Source: Candidatus Accumulibacter sp. 66-26
Lineage (GTDB): Bacteria; Pseudomonadota; Gammaproteobacteria; Burkholderiales; Rhodocyclaceae
Assembly: GCA_001897745.1 (NCBI GenBank)
Contig: MKUH01000019.1
Location: forward strand, 124,001-188,000
DNA length: 64,000 bases
Reading direction: 5' to 3'
In this document: positions 44,868-54,167 of the stretch, in pieces
Position numbering within the stretch: the stretch's first letter is position 1
Layout of the letters: the number at the start of each line of letters is the position of its first letter
Notes under the pieces: model-generated
The model's input: the letters and a program-made list of their open reading frames with translations, nothing else
Databases searched by the model: none
What the model was told of the DNA's origin: nothing
Made by a program: the position numbers and the translations under genes

Positions 44868-45638
44868 ATGACGACAGTTCTGAACACTGCGGAGCAACAC
44901 AGCAAGCCGGCCCGCCACCGCCTCTCGGTCGGCCTCGCGCAGAGCGAACGCGAGATTCTCGAAGCGCAGAAGCTGCGCTACCGCGTCTTCGCCGGCGAAC
45001 TCGGCGCCAAGCTGCCGACGCGCACGCCCGGCGTCGACCACGACATCTACGACCCCTACTGCCAGCATCTCGTCGTGCGCGACGAGAACTCCGGCGCGGT
45101 GGTCGGCACCTACCGCATCCTGACGCCCGACAATGCGCGCAAAATCGGCGGCTACTACTCGGAAAACGAGTTCGACCTGACCCGTCTGCAGCACCTGCGT
45201 CCGCGCCTCGTCGAAATCGGCCGCTCGTGCGTGCATCCCGACTATCGCTCGGGAGCGACGATCACCCTGCTCTGGGGCGGCCTCGCCAAGTTCATGCAGG
45301 ACCACGGCTACGAACACCTGATCGGCTGCGCCAGCGTGAGCATGGCCGACGGCGGGCACGCTGCGGCCAGCCTGTATAATCGCCTCGATGCGCACATGAG
45401 CCCGCTCGAGTACCGCGTCTTCCCGCGCTGCCCGCTGCCGCTGGCGGCGCTGAAGAGCGACCTGCCGGACGCGCAGATGCCGCCCGTACCGCCGCTGATC
45501 AAGGGCTATCTGCGCGCCGGCGCCTACGTCTGCGGCGACCCGGCCTGGGATCCGGACTTCAACACGGCCGACCTGCCGATGCTGATTTCGATGTCGCGCG
45601 TCAATGAGCGCTACGCCAAACACTTCATGGGGAAATGA
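44868..45638 (+). CDS. olsB: Ornithine N-acyltransferase, first step of ornithine lipid synthesis
   Basis: 256-residue GNAT-type enzyme that transfers a 3-hydroxyacyl chain from ACP to ornithine, forming lyso-ornithine lipid. The conserved core LRYRVFAGELGA, DPYCQHLVVRD, GRSCVHPDYRSGATITLLWGGLA and CASVSMADGGHAAASLYNRL fits OlsB. The product is passed to OlsA, whose gene starts within its stop codon (ATGA overlap). Ornithine lipids replace phospholipids in many bacteria when phosphate is scarce. A stable hairpin covers its ribosome-binding site. Confidence 0.93.
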   Translation: MTTVLNTAEQHSKPARHRLSVGLAQSEREILEAQKLRYRVFAGELGAKLPTRTPGVDHDIYDPYCQHLVVRDENSGAVVGTYRILTPDNARKIGGYYSENEFDLTRLQHLRPRLVEIGRSCVHPDYRSGATITLLWGGLAKFMQDHGYEHLIGCASVSMADGGHAAASLYNRLDAHMSPLEYRVFPRCPLPLAALKSDLPDAQMPPVPPLIKGYLRAGAYVCGDPAWDPDFNTADLPMLISMSRVNERYAKHFMGK

Positions 45639-46513
45639 AACTGGAGCAGGACAAGCCGCAACACGAAGCGAGCACGCCGCGCCTGATCCGCGCGCTGCGC
45701 CTGACGCGGCTGGGGCTGCACTTCCTGCGGGGGGCGGTCCTGGTCGCCACCGTCTATCCCTGCGCGCGCGACGGGCGCCGGCTCGTGCTGAAGCAGCGCT
45801 GGTCGCGCCAGCTGCTCGACATCCTCGCCATCCGCCTCGACGCGCAGCTGGCCGGCGCCGCGCCGGGCAGCCTGATCGTCGCCAACCACGTCTCCTGGCT
45901 CGACATCTTCGCGCTCAACGCGGCGCGCCCGGTCGCCTTCGTCTCCAAGGCCGAGGTGCGCGGCTGGCCGCTGATCGGCTGGCTCGCGGCGAAGACCGAC
46001 ACCGTCTTCCTGCGCCGCGGCAGCCGCGGCCATGCCAAGGTGGTCAACGCGGAAATCGACGCGCTGCTGAACGCCGACAAGGACGTCGCGCTTTTCCCCG
46101 AAGGGACGACGACGGACGGCTCACATCTGCTGGGGTTTCACGGCGCGCTGCTGCAACCGGCGGTGGAGACCGGACGTCCGGTGCAGCCGGTCGCGATCTC
46201 CTATCACGCCGCCGACGGCGGGCGCAGCCCGGCGCCGGCCTACGCCGGCGAAACGACGATGGCGCAATGCATGGCCGCCATCCTGGCCTGCCGAACATTG
46301 ACGGTGCGCCTGCGCCCGACGCAGCCGCTGCAAGCGCAAGCGCAGACGGCAACGGCCCGGCGCGAACTGGCGCACGCCGCGCGCTGCGCCATCGCCTTCA
46401 AACTCGGGCTTCCCCTGGCGAGCAATCGACCTGAAACACCGCCCGATCTTCAAGGCGCACGGCCGTCAGATGACGGCCCCACAAGCAGCCCGAGTCCAGC
46501 GCCAGCAGGTTAG
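45635..46513 (+). CDS. olsA: Lyso-ornithine lipid O-acyltransferase, PlsC family
   Basis: 292 residues. PlsC-type acyltransferase motifs are present: NHVSWLD (HX4D), [23 protein letters not shown] and PVAISYH. It completes ornithine lipid by adding the second acyl chain; OlsA of some species also acts on lysophosphatidate. The enzyme core ends near residue 260; the last 30 or so residues are Pro/Ser-rich and are encoded antisense to the end of apaH (116-base overlap), probably from loss of an earlier stop. Confidence 0.92.
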   Translation: MKLEQDKPQHEASTPRLIRALRLTRLGLHFLRGAVLVATVYPCARDGRRLVLKQRWSRQLLDILAIRLDAQLAGAAPGSLIVANHVSWLDIFALNAARPVAFVSKAEVRGWPLIGWLAAKTDTVFLRRGSRGHAKVVNAEIDALLNADKDVALFPEGTTTDGSHLLGFHGALLQPAVETGRPVQPVAISYHAADGGRSPAPAYAGETTMAQCMAAILACRTLTVRLRPTQPLQAQAQTATARRELAHAARCAIAFKLGLPLASNRPETPPDLQGARPSDDGPTSSPSPAPAG

Positions 46514-47216
46514 GCATCAGCTTCAGGCCGAGCGCCGACCAGTGGCCGGTGACCAGCACCGTATCGGCGCTGCGCCGGCCGGGCACCATGAACCACGGCA
46601 GGTAGCCGGCCGGCGCGGCGGCCGCCTCGCCCTTGGTGCGGAACTCCATGACGCCTTCCGGCGAACAGAAGCGCATGCGCGTCATCGCATTGACGATCAC
46701 GCGCAGGCGCGCCCAGCCGTCCAGGTCGTCGCGCCAGGCGGCCGGTTCGCTGCCCCACATATTGGCCATGAACTCGCGGTAGTCGGGCCCGGTCAACGCG
46801 GCCTCGACCTCGCGCGCCCGCACCCGCGCCTCGGCCGCCGTCCACTGCGGCAGCAGGCCGGCATGCACGAGGCAGAACTCGTCCTCGACGTGGCACAGCG
46901 GCTGCCGGCGCAGCCAGCCGAGCAGGTCGTCGCGGTCCGGCGCGTCGAGGATGTCGGCCAGCGTGTCGTCCTTGCCGCGCTTGCCGAAACCCTCGGCGAC
47001 CATCAGCAGATGGAGGTCGTGGTTGCCGAGCACGGTGACCGCCGCCGGCCCGAGATCGCGGATAAAACGCAAGGTTTCTAGCGAGCGCGGCCCGCGGTTG
47101 ACGAGGTCGCCGACCAGCCACAGACGGTCCTTCGCCGGGTCGAAAGCGCAGCGCTCGAGCAAACTCTGCAGCGAGCCGAAGCAGCCCTGGATGTCACCGA
47201 TCGCGTAGGTGGACAT
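46398..47216 (-). CDS. apaH: Symmetrical bis(5'-nucleosyl)-tetraphosphatase
   Basis: 272-residue PPP-family metallophosphatase that cleaves Ap4A to two ADP. The metal motifs [14 protein letters not shown] and GNHD are intact, and VHAGLLPQW plus TGHWSALG supply the distal His ligands. Length matches E. coli ApaH. The gene is nine bases downstream of galE on the minus strand. Its end is overlapped by convergent olsA. Confidence 0.96.
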   Translation of the reverse strand: MSTYAIGDIQGCFGSLQSLLERCAFDPAKDRLWLVGDLVNRGPRSLETLRFIRDLGPAAVTVLGNHDLHLLMVAEGFGKRGKDDTLADILDAPDRDDLLGWLRRQPLCHVEDEFCLVHAGLLPQWTAAEARVRAREVEAALTGPDYREFMANMWGSEPAAWRDDLDGWARLRVIVNAMTRMRFCSPEGVMEFRTKGEAAAAPAGYLPWFMVPGRRSADTVLVTGHWSALGLKLMPNLLALDSGCLWGRHLTAVRLEDRAVFQVDCSPGEARV

Positions 47217-47225
47217 CGCCGCGCC

Positions 47226-48236
47226 TCAGGCCGTCGCCTGGGCCTGCGACTGCTGCCAGCGCCAGGCGTCGCGGCACATTTCGCCGATGCCGCGCTTGGC
47301 CGTCCAGCCCAGCAGGCTTTGCGCCAGCGCGGGATCGGCGTAGCACGCGGCGATGTCGCCCGGCCGGCGCGCCGTCAGCGCATAGGGCACCGGACGCCCG
47401 CTGGCCGCCTCGAAGGCGCGCACCATGTCGAGCACCGAATAGCCGCAGCCGGTGCCGAGATTGACGGTGAGCATGCCGCCCGCGCGCTGCAGGTAGTCGA
47501 GCGCGGCGAGGTGGCCGTCGACCAGATCCATCACGTGGATGTAGTCGCGCACGCCGGTGCCATCCGGCGTCGGATAGTCACTGCCGAAGACGCTGAGCTG
47601 CTTGCGCAAGCCCTGCGCGACCTGCGCGACGTAGGGCAGCAGGTTGTTGGGAATGCCCGCGGGCGCTTCGCCGATCAGCCCGCTTTCATGCGCGCCGACC
47701 GGGTTGAAGTAGCGCAGCCGGGCGATGCGCCAGTCGGGATCGGATTTCGCCAGGTCGGCGAGAATGTCCTCGATCATCAGCTTGCTGGCGCCGTAGGGAT
47801 TGGTCGCCGAGCGCGGGAAGTCCTCGCGGATCGGCACCGACGCCGGGTCGCCATAAACGGTGGCGGAAGAGCTGAAGATCAGGGTTTTCACTCCGGCGTC
47901 GGCCATCGTCTCGCACAGAACGAGCGCGCCGGAGACGTTCCAGTCGTAATAGCGCAGCGGCTGCGCCACCGACTCGCCGACCGACTTGAGACCGGCGAAA
48001 TGGATCACCGCATCGACCGGGCGCGCGGCAAACAGCGTGCGCAGAAGAGCGCGGTCGCGCACGTCGCCCTCGACGAACGCCGGCCGCCGGCCGGCGATGC
48101 GTTCGATACGGTCGACCACGTCGCGCCGGCTATTCGACAGGTTGTCGAGCACCGTCACCGCATGCCCGGCCGCGAGCAGCGCGACGCAGGCATGCGAGCC
48201 GATGTAGCCGGTCCCGCCGGTTACGAGAATATGCAC
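47226..48236 (-). CDS. galE: UDP-glucose 4-epimerase
   Basis: 336-residue extended SDR enzyme interconverting UDP-glucose and UDP-galactose (and possibly the N-acetyl forms). NAD loop GGTGYIGS, catalytic Ser (FSSSATVYG) and YGASK are present. The start is GTG at 48236: AGGAG lies six bases upstream and VHILVTGG is the natural N-terminus; the upstream frame has no family homology. It could feed galactose residues into the neighbouring surface-polysaccharide genes. Base composition is like the core genome. Confidence 0.95.
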   Translation of the reverse strand: MHILVTGGTGYIGSHACVALLAAGHAVTVLDNLSNSRRDVVDRIERIAGRRPAFVEGDVRDRALLRTLFAARPVDAVIHFAGLKSVGESVAQPLRYYDWNVSGALVLCETMADAGVKTLIFSSSATVYGDPASVPIREDFPRSATNPYGASKLMIEDILADLAKSDPDWRIARLRYFNPVGAHESGLIGEAPAGIPNNLLPYVAQVAQGLRKQLSVFGSDYPTPDGTGVRDYIHVMDLVDGHLAALDYLQRAGGMLTVNLGTGCGYSVLDMVRAFEAASGRPVPYALTARRPGDIAACYADPALAQSLLGWTAKRGIGEMCRDAWRWQQSQAQATA

Positions 48237-48270
48237 GTCAAACTCCTGGGCGGAAGCCCGCCGGTTTCGT

Positions 48271-48582
48271 TCAGAGCTTGAATTCCTCGCGCCGGCGCCC
48301 CTTGGCTTCGAGTTCGCTGAGCCACTTCGGCGCCTTGCCGCGCCCGGTCCAGGTCTGCCCGTCCGGGGAACGGAACTTGGGGGCGACGACGGATTTGGCC
48401 TTGGTCGACGACGACTTTTCGCCCGCCGCGCCACGGAAACCGCAATCCGCGGCGCTCAAGCCGAATTCAGCAACCAGTTGCCGCACCTGGGCAATCGCCG
48501 CAGCGATCTCGGTTTTCCGCGCTTCTTCGATCTGACGATCGAGGGTTTCGCGCTGGAGCAGCAGTTCTTTGTAATTTGCCAT
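48271..48582 (-). CDS. H-NS-family nucleoid protein
   Basis: 103 residues: N-terminal coiled-coil oligomerisation region (NYKELLLQRETLDRQIEEARKTE) and the C-terminal H-NS DNA-binding motif, here SPDGQTWTGRGKAPKWL, with the TWTGRGKAP AT-hook-like loop. H-NS proteins silence AT-rich, horizontally acquired DNA. The ATG at 48582 (MANYKELL) has GGAGC upstream; a longer frame from 48624 adds unrelated residues. It sits exactly at the edge of the AT-richer polysaccharide region. Regulation of those genes is inferred. Confidence 0.93.
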   Translation of the reverse strand: MANYKELLLQRETLDRQIEEARKTEIAAAIAQVRQLVAEFGLSAADCGFRGAAGEKSSSTKAKSVVAPKFRSPDGQTWTGRGKAPKWLSELEAKGRRREEFKL

Positions 48583-49029
48583 GAAAGCTCCTATTAGTAC
48601 GTTGTTATTACATCTGGGGAACATACTCGGGTACGAATGCCTGCAAACGTACCTTGCAATGATATTACCTTACCCCTCGTTTAAACAAAAATTTGAACAC
48701 GTTTAATATTCGCTGAGCTTCGCGCAAGCCGAAACGGCCAACACTCGATAATCGGCCGCCTTTCGCGCAATCACTCCCGACAAACTAGGCGCTCCCCGAC
48801 CGATGAATATCGGATCTAGTACCGCTCCACCCAAGAATTAAAAATAATGTATTCCCAGAAAGATGGAATAATCAAAGACCATGACGCCATCACCCCCCGG
48901 CCCGCCATTAAACCCGAACAATCAATGAGATAGGATGACATCAAAGGGTAGACTCCGGGCAACTTCATTGCCATGCCGCAATATCGCGAGGTAAAATCCC
49001 CATCAAATTGATAACCTCTGGAGGCGACG
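48583..49029. other. AT-rich intergenic region, hns / rfaH
   Basis: 447 bases without a supported gene, clearly more AT-rich than the preceding 48 kb. The left part must hold the leftward hns promoter (AT-rich at 48650-48710, no pair of boxes stands out). The right end holds a good rightward promoter for rfaH. Short AT tracts (AATTAAAAATAATG, near 48837) are plausible H-NS binding sites. Confidence 0.5.
48968..48997 (+). promoter_or_regulatory. Sigma-70 promoter of rfaH
   Basis: TTGCCA (48968-48973, five of six) and TAAAAT (48992-48997, five of six) are 18 bases apart. The predicted start would leave about 25 bases of leader containing GGAGG ahead of the rfaH ATG. Confidence 0.65.
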
Positions 49030-49527
49030 ATGCACTGGTATCTCGTTCATACCAAGCCCAGGCAGGAAAAGAGCGCCCTGGAAAACCTCCAACGCCAAGG
49101 TTATCCCTGTTACCTCCCGACTCTCCCATCAGAAAAAATCCACCAAGGGATACTGATGACGACGGATGAGCCGCTGTTTCCGCGTTACCTCTTCATCCAG
49201 TTGGGCCACGGCGACTCCGCCAAGAGTTGGGCGCCGATTCGTTCGACCAAGGGCGTCAGCCGTCTGGTCTGCTTCGGGGCCGAGCCTGCCAAAGTGGATA
49301 ATCGACTGATCGAGCTGCTACGGGCTCAGGAAATAGCGGCTCAGGCGAAACCAGAGCGGTTGTTCACGCCGGGAGAGCGGGTGCGTCTGACCGCCCCCCC
49401 GTTTGCAGGTGTCGAGGGCGTCTATCAGATGGTCGATGGCGAGCGTCGGGTGATGGTGCTGATCGAGATGCTGAGCAAACCGGTGGCCCTCCGAGTGTCA
49501 CCGGCCAGTTTGCGCAAAGCCAGCTGA
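49030..49527 (+). CDS. rfaH: Transcription antiterminator RfaH (NusG paralogue)
   Basis: 165 residues with the NusG N-terminal domain (MHWYLVHTKPRQEKSALENLQRQGYPCYLPTL in family order, PLFPRYLFIQL) and a C-terminal KOW domain (FTPGERVRLTAPPFAGVEGVYQMVDGERRVMVLIEML). Short length and the HTKPRQE/QGYPCYLP pattern fit RfaH, not housekeeping NusG. RfaH is recruited to elongating polymerase at ops DNA elements and lets it read long polysaccharide operons. An exact ops element lies 159 bases downstream, ahead of just such an operon, so local action is expected. Confidence 0.93.
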   Translation: MHWYLVHTKPRQEKSALENLQRQGYPCYLPTLPSEKIHQGILMTTDEPLFPRYLFIQLGHGDSAKSWAPIRSTKGVSRLVCFGAEPAKVDNRLIELLRAQEIAAQAKPERLFTPGERVRLTAPPFAGVEGVYQMVDGERRVMVLIEMLSKPVALRVSPASLRKAS

Positions 49528-49555
49528 ACGCCCTTGTCCGTCCGGCAAAAACCCT

Positions 49556-49584
49556 TTCTCAAAGCCATGGCGATGTGACACAAT
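49556..49584 (+). promoter_or_regulatory. Weak candidate promoter of the polysaccharide operon
   Basis: TTCTCA (49556-49561) and CACAAT (49579-49584) are 17 bases apart, each four of six to consensus. If used, the ops element would lie about 95 bases into the transcript, which suits RfaH recruitment. Continued transcription from rfaH is an alternative. Confidence 0.3.
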
Positions 49585-49685
49585 TTCGCCCGTCTGTCGA
49601 ACATGCGGCGCTTCCATCTACCGCGTTTCACCCTCCAGACTCCCGTTAGCCCCGCAGACCGCGCTTGCTGATCGCGAAACGGCAC

Positions 49686-49697
49686 GGCGGTAGCGTG
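49686..49697 (+). promoter_or_regulatory. ops element (RfaH recruitment site)
   Basis: GGCGGTAGCGTG is an exact match to the ops/JUMPStart core. In enterobacteria polymerase pauses here and the exposed non-template strand captures RfaH. It lies between rfaH and the polysaccharide genes, on the coding strand, as required for function. The element overlaps no intact gene. Confidence 0.88.
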
Positions 49698-49712
49698 CCT
49701 AAATTACTTGAG

Positions 49713-50040
49713 TCCCATACCCCCGCTCAGCGACTCGCGGATTTCCAAGAGGAAATCAGGTTCAAAGTACTGCATCGTTCGCACCAAGCCCCGGAGGTCA
49801 GCCAGCGCATCCCGGCCCAGGAGTTGGGCATCAGCCTCGGCAGCATCAACGCCGGTTTCTAGTCGCGCGGGGGGAAAGGGCAGGAAACGATGCGGAACTT
49901 CAGCCCGCCAAGTAAAAGCTGCGCTACGTCCATTAGCCGACGTCTGCCGAGGCGGCTGAAAGGTGGAACTGAATGCGGCTTTTCCGAAGCGGAAAGTTGC
50001 GGAGCATGAGACCTTGCAGCAGGAAATTGAAAAGATGAGG
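49713..50040 (+). pseudogene. Decayed MarR-type EPS-associated transcriptional regulator
   Basis: The first part reads FQEEIRFKVLHRSHQAPEVSQRIPAQELGISLGSIN, close to the helix-turn-helix start of EPS-associated MarR regulators, then hits TAG at 49860-49862. A different frame near 49963-50040 recovers the C-terminal helix (AAFPKRKVAEHETLQQEIEKMR). At least one frameshift and one stop separate the parts, and no start codon with a ribosome-binding site is present. Family members normally lie just upstream of EPS clusters. The 49528-50113 gap otherwise holds a weak promoter and the ops element. Confidence 0.7.
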
Positions 50041-50113
50041 CTTGCGGTTGCCGTGGGTTCGCAAATATCGTTTGGGCAATCCACAATTTCGATTGGCACG
50101 GAGAATTCATAGA

Positions 50114-51409
50114 TTGGATATCAGTAAGCAAAAAATTGCTTTGGTTGGTCTCGGTTATGTGGGTCTGCCATTAGCGGTCGAGTTCGGCAAGCTGCGCCCT
50201 GTCCTGGGCTTTGATATCAACGATGCACGCATTGCCGAACTGCGTTCCGGGAAGGACAGCACGCTCGAGGTGACCGCTGATGACTTGGCGGCCGCCAAGC
50301 TACTCGAATACAGCAGCGACACAAGCGAACTTCAAGAGTGCGGCATTTACATAGTGACGGTGCCTACGCCGATCGATACCGCCAATCGACCGGATTTGAC
50401 CCCTCTAATAAAAGCCAGCGAAACCGTGGGCAAAGCCATGAAAGCGGGCGCACTCGTGATTTACGAGTCGACCGTTTACCCAGGCTGTACGGAAGAGGTC
50501 TGCGTACCGATCCTCGAGAAACACTCTGGCCTCAAATTCAACGAAACTTTTTTTTGTGGCTACAGCCCAGAGCGCATCAACCCCGGCGACAAGGTCAATA
50601 CGCTGACCACCATAAAGAAAATCGTCAGCGGCAGCACACCAGACGCAGCCAAGGCTGTTAACACCTTGTATGGCAGCATTATCAAGGCCGGCACCTGGAA
50701 GGCCAGCAGCCTCAAAGTCGCGGAGGCTGCCAAGGTAATCGAGAACAGTCAGCGCGATCTGAACATCGCCTTTGTAAATGAACTCTCCGTCATTTTTGAT
50801 CGCCTGGGCATTGACACCATTGAGGTATTGGAGGCCGCAGGCAGCAAATGGAATTTCCTGCCATTCCGCCCCGGCATGGTGGGCGGGCACTGTATCGGCG
50901 TTGACCCATACTATCTGACCCACAAAGCGGAAGAGGTCGGATATCACCCGCAAGTCATCCTCGCCGGCCGTCGCATCAATGACAACATGGCCCGTTATAC
51001 GGCTCGCAATGTCATTCGACTGATGCTCAAGAACGGTATCAATGTCGTCTCCAGCACCGTGGGCGTCATGGGTGTTACCTTCAAAGAAAACTGCCCGGAC
51101 ATCCGCAATAGCAAGGTCGCAGATCTTGTGAAGGAGCTCGAAAACTGGGGGGCGAATGTTGTGGCAATCGACCCCTGGGCAAACCCCGAAGAAGTCGCTC
51201 GCGAGTATGGCATTCGCCTGGGAAGCATCGATGAATCGAACAAAGTCGATTCCTTGGTCGTGGCTGTTGGCCATAACGAATTCCGCGCGATGACGCCCGC
51301 CCAGCTAAAAATGCTGTGCCGATCAGAAAAGCCGGTTCTGGCTGATGTCAAAGCCTTGTACAACCGTCATGACGCAGCCGATGCCGGCTTCACCGTATTC
51401 CGCCTGTAA
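50114..51409 (+). CDS. UDP-N-acetylhexosamine 6-dehydrogenase (TviB/WbpA/WbpO type)
   Basis: 431-residue NAD-dependent enzyme that oxidises UDP-GlcNAc or UDP-GalNAc to the uronic acid. NAD loop GLGYVGLPLA, the STVYPGCTEE segment and the catalytic Cys region GGHCIGVDPYYLTHKA are present. The sequence FDINDARIAELRSGKDSTLEV resembles TviB/WbpO. TTG at 50114 gives the family-like N-terminus MDISKQKIALVGLGYVG, with GGAG about ten bases upstream; the longer ATG start at 50042 runs through the pseudogene. Followed by WbpB, WbpD and WbpE homologues, it probably supplies UDP-GlcNAcA to them. GC is lower than in the core genome. Confidence 0.93.
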   Translation: MDISKQKIALVGLGYVGLPLAVEFGKLRPVLGFDINDARIAELRSGKDSTLEVTADDLAAAKLLEYSSDTSELQECGIYIVTVPTPIDTANRPDLTPLIKASETVGKAMKAGALVIYESTVYPGCTEEVCVPILEKHSGLKFNETFFCGYSPERINPGDKVNTLTTIKKIVSGSTPDAAKAVNTLYGSIIKAGTWKASSLKVAEAAKVIENSQRDLNIAFVNELSVIFDRLGIDTIEVLEAAGSKWNFLPFRPGMVGGHCIGVDPYYLTHKAEEVGYHPQVILAGRRINDNMARYTARNVIRLMLKNGINVVSSTVGVMGVTFKENCPDIRNSKVADLVKELENWGANVVAIDPWANPEEVAREYGIRLGSIDESNKVDSLVVAVGHNEFRAMTPAQLKMLCRSEKPVLADVKALYNRHDAADAGFTVFRL

Positions 51410-51428
51410 AAGAACGAGAGGCTTTCCG

Positions 51429-52487
51429 ATGCAGCACTATCCATCTATTTCCGGCCGCAAGATCAAGGTCGCCGTCGTGGGCTGTGGCCGTATCTCGAAA
51501 AACCATTTCGGCTCCCTCGAAAAGCACTGTGACGAATTGGAACTTGTTGCGATCTGCGACATCGACCCCGCCGTACTGGAGCAACACGCCGAGAAATACA
51601 AGGTTCCCGCCTACCGCGATATGGAAGAGATGCTGCAGAAGGAGCAAATTGACCTGGTGGCTCTCTGCACGCCAAGCGGCATCCACCCTGATCAGGCCGT
51701 GCTGGCAGCGAAACACAAAGTTCATGTCATGACCGAAAAGCCCATGGCCACCCGTTGGAACGATGGCGTTCGCATGGTCAGAGCATGCGATGAAGCCGGC
51801 GTGCGCCTGTTTGTGGTCAAACAAAATCGTCGCAACACGACATTGCAGTTGCTCAAGCGCGCTGTCACCGAAAAACGCTTCGGCAAGATCCACATGGTGC
51901 ATCTCAATGTTTTCTGGACGCGGCCACAGTCATACTACGACCAGGGCAACGGTTGGCGTGGCACATGGGAGTTTGACGGCGGTGCTTTCATGAACCAGGC
52001 CAGCCACTACGTGGATTTACTGGATTGGCTGATTGGCCCGGTCGAGAAAGTACAAGCCATGATGAGCACCACCCGCGACATCGAGGTTGAAGATGCCGGC
52101 GTGCTTAATGTCAAATGGCGAAATGGTGCCTTGGGCTCCATGAGCGTGACCATGCTCACCTACCCCCACAACCTGGAGGGAAGCATCACCATCCTGGGTG
52201 AAAAAGGAACCGTCAGGGTGGGGGGCGTGGCGGTTAATGACATCCAACTCTGGCAGTTCGAGGAGCCGAAGGATTACGATTCGGAGATCCAGTCCGCCAA
52301 TTATCAAACCACCTCCGTGTATGGTTTTGGCCACCCGCTCTACTACAAAAATGTCATTGATGTTCTGCGCGGCGAAGACGAGCCAGAAACCGACGGTCGC
52401 GAAGGGCTTAAATCCCTTGAGCTATTGATCGCGGCCTATCTCTCGGCTCGTGATGGCCGCACGGTCTCTCTGCCACTGGAGTATTAG
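51429..52487 (+). CDS. wbpB: UDP-N-acetylglucosaminuronate 3-dehydrogenase (Gfo/Idh/MocA, WbpB type)
   Basis: 352-residue oxidoreductase that oxidises C3 of UDP-GlcNAcA to the 3-keto sugar. Rossmann motif [13 protein letters not shown] and the catalytic-lysine segment VMTEKPMA are present, with [12 protein letters not shown] downstream. The product is the substrate of the WbpE aminotransferase encoded two genes on. GAGAGG precedes the ATG. Codon use is less GC-biased than the core genes. Confidence 0.92.
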   Translation: MQHYPSISGRKIKVAVVGCGRISKNHFGSLEKHCDELELVAICDIDPAVLEQHAEKYKVPAYRDMEEMLQKEQIDLVALCTPSGIHPDQAVLAAKHKVHVMTEKPMATRWNDGVRMVRACDEAGVRLFVVKQNRRNTTLQLLKRAVTEKRFGKIHMVHLNVFWTRPQSYYDQGNGWRGTWEFDGGAFMNQASHYVDLLDWLIGPVEKVQAMMSTTRDIEVEDAGVLNVKWRNGALGSMSVTMLTYPHNLEGSITILGEKGTVRVGGVAVNDIQLWQFEEPKDYDSEIQSANYQTTSVYGFGHPLYYKNVIDVLRGEDEPETDGREGLKSLELLIAAYLSARDGRTVSLPLEY

Positions 52488-52488
52488 G

Positions 52489-53073
52489 ATGGCCATAACA
52501 GTACACCCTTCCGCCATCGTCGACGACGGCGCTCAGATCGGTGACGGCAGCCGTGTCTGGCATTTTTCCCATATTTGCGGCGGCGCGCGCATCGGAGAAC
52601 GATGCTCGTTCGGTCAGAATGTCTTTGTCGGCAACGATGTGAAAATCGGCAACAACGTCAAGGTACAAAATAATGTCTCGATCTATGATGCGGTGCGGAT
52701 CGAAGATGACGTTTTTTGCGGCCCGAGCATGGTCTTTACCAACGTTTATAACCCCCGGGCCGCCATCGCGCGCAAGGATGAATATCGCAAGACCGTGGTC
52801 CGCAAGGGCGCCACACTGGGAGCCAATTCCACCATCGTCTGCGGTGTAACCATTGGCGAGTTCGCCTTCGTCGGCGCGGGCGCGGTGATCAACAAGGATG
52901 TGCCGGCCTATGCCCTGATGGTCGGCGTTCCGGCACGGCAGGTTGGCTGGATGAGCGAATTCGGCGAGCAGTTGGAGTTGCCGCTGGAAGGCGACGCCGA
53001 GGCACGGTGCGTGCATAGCGGCGCGCGCTATGTCCTGCGCGGCAAACATCTGCAAAATGAGAGGGTGGCATGA
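52489..53073 (+). CDS. wbpD: UDP-3-amino-GlcNAcA N-acetyltransferase (hexapeptide repeat, WbpD type)
   Basis: 194-residue left-handed beta-helix acetyltransferase. Hexapeptide repeats run from residue 5 to about 150 ([43 protein letters not shown]), ending with [10 protein letters not shown]. WbpD acetylates the C3 amine to give UDP-GlcNAc(3NAc)A. The gene starts one base after the wbpB stop codon and overlaps wbpE by ATGA. Confidence 0.92.
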   Translation: MAITVHPSAIVDDGAQIGDGSRVWHFSHICGGARIGERCSFGQNVFVGNDVKIGNNVKVQNNVSIYDAVRIEDDVFCGPSMVFTNVYNPRAAIARKDEYRKTVVRKGATLGANSTIVCGVTIGEFAFVGAGAVINKDVPAYALMVGVPARQVGWMSEFGEQLELPLEGDAEARCVHSGARYVLRGKHLQNERVA

Positions 53074-54167
53074 TCGAGTTCGTCGACCTCAAGGCGCAAC
53101 AGGCGCTGATCAAGGACCGTATCGACGCCGGCATCCAGCGCGTCCTCGCGCACGGCCAGTACATTCTCGGCCCGGAAGTGGCCGCGCTGGAAGAAAAGCT
53201 CGCCGCCTTTGTCAGCGCCAAATACTGCATCAGCGTGGCCAACGGTACCGATGCCCTGCAGATCGCCCAAATGGCGCTTGGCATCGGCCCGGGCGACGAG
53301 GTCATCATCCCCGGCTTCACCTACATCGCCACCGCCGAAACCGTCGCGCTGCTGGGCGCCAAGCCAGTGTACGTAGACGTCGACCCGCGCACCTACAACC
53401 TCGATCCGCAACTGCTGGAAGCGGCCATCACACCGCACACCAAGGCCATCATCCCGGTATCTCTGTACGGCCAGTGCGTGGACTTCGACGCGATCAACGC
53501 CATCGCCGCCAAACATGGCATCCCGGTGATCGAGGATGCCGCGCAAAGCTTCGGCGCCACCTACAAGGGCAAGCGCTCCTGCAACCTGAGCGGCATCGCC
53601 TGCACCAGCTTTTTCCCGAGCAAGCCGCTGGGCTGCTACGGCGACGGCGGCGCCATCTTCACCAACGACGAGGAACTGGCCAGGGTCATCCGCCAGATCG
53701 CCCGCCACGGCCAGGACCGTCGCTACCACCACATCCGCGTAGGCGTGAACAGCCGCCTGGACACCCTGCAGGCCGCCATCCTGCTGCCCAAGCTGGAAAT
53801 ATTCCCGCGCGAGCTGGAATTGCGCGAACAGGTCGCTCAGGGCTACACGCGCCTGTTGGGCGAGGCAGGCATCGCAGCGCCCTTCGTCGAAGACTACAAC
53901 CGCAGCGCCTGGGCACAGTACACCGTGCAAGTCGAAGACCGTAACCAGGTGCAGGAGCGCCTCAAGGCCGCCGGCGTGCCCACAGCGGTGCATTATCCCA
54001 TCCCGCTCAACCGCCAGCCGGCGGTGAAGGACGACGCAGCCCGCCTGCCGGTGGGCGACGCAATCGCCGAACGGGTGATGAGCCTGCCGATGCACCCGTA
54101 CCTGGGCGTGGCGCAGCAGGCTGCGGTCATTGATGCTCTACAAAAAGCGTTGCTGCGAAGCGCATGA
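53070..54167 (+). CDS. wbpE: UDP-3-keto-GlcNAcA aminotransferase (DegT/DnrJ/EryC1, WbpE type)
   Basis: 365-residue PLP enzyme of the sugar aminotransferase family. Motifs: [54 protein letters not shown] and the PLP lysine in [15 protein letters not shown]. It aminates C3 of the WbpB product with glutamate. With WbpB and WbpD it builds a 2,3-diacetamido uronic acid nucleotide; the C2 epimerase (WbpI) that would give the manno form is not in this window. This gene is visibly GC-richer than its neighbours on either side. Confidence 0.93.
   Translation: MIEFVDLKAQQALIKDRIDAGIQRVLAHGQYILGPEVAALEEKLAAFVSAKYCISVANGTDALQIAQMALGIGPGDEVIIPGFTYIATAETVALLGAKPVYVDVDPRTYNLDPQLLEAAITPHTKAIIPVSLYGQCVDFDAINAIAAKHGIPVIEDAAQSFGATYKGKRSCNLSGIACTSFFPSKPLGCYGDGGAIFTNDEELARVIRQIARHGQDRRYHHIRVGVNSRLDTLQAAILLPKLEIFPRELELREQVAQGYTRLLGEAGIAAPFVEDYNRSAWAQYTVQVEDRNQVQERLKAAGVPTAVHYPIPLNRQPAVKDDAARLPVGDAIAERVMSLPMHPYLGVAQQAAVIDALQKALLRSA

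Noticed and set aside
47226-48236. galE as a substitute for the missing pseB
   Set aside because: It has the short epimerase layout with an ordinary GalE active site, core-genome composition and opposite orientation, so it is not the inverting dehydratase.
50042-50113. N-terminal extension of the UDP-sugar dehydrogenase from ATG 50042
   Set aside because: The extension runs through the MarR remnant and intergenic DNA and is not part of the dehydrogenase family; TTG 50114 gives a normal N-terminus.
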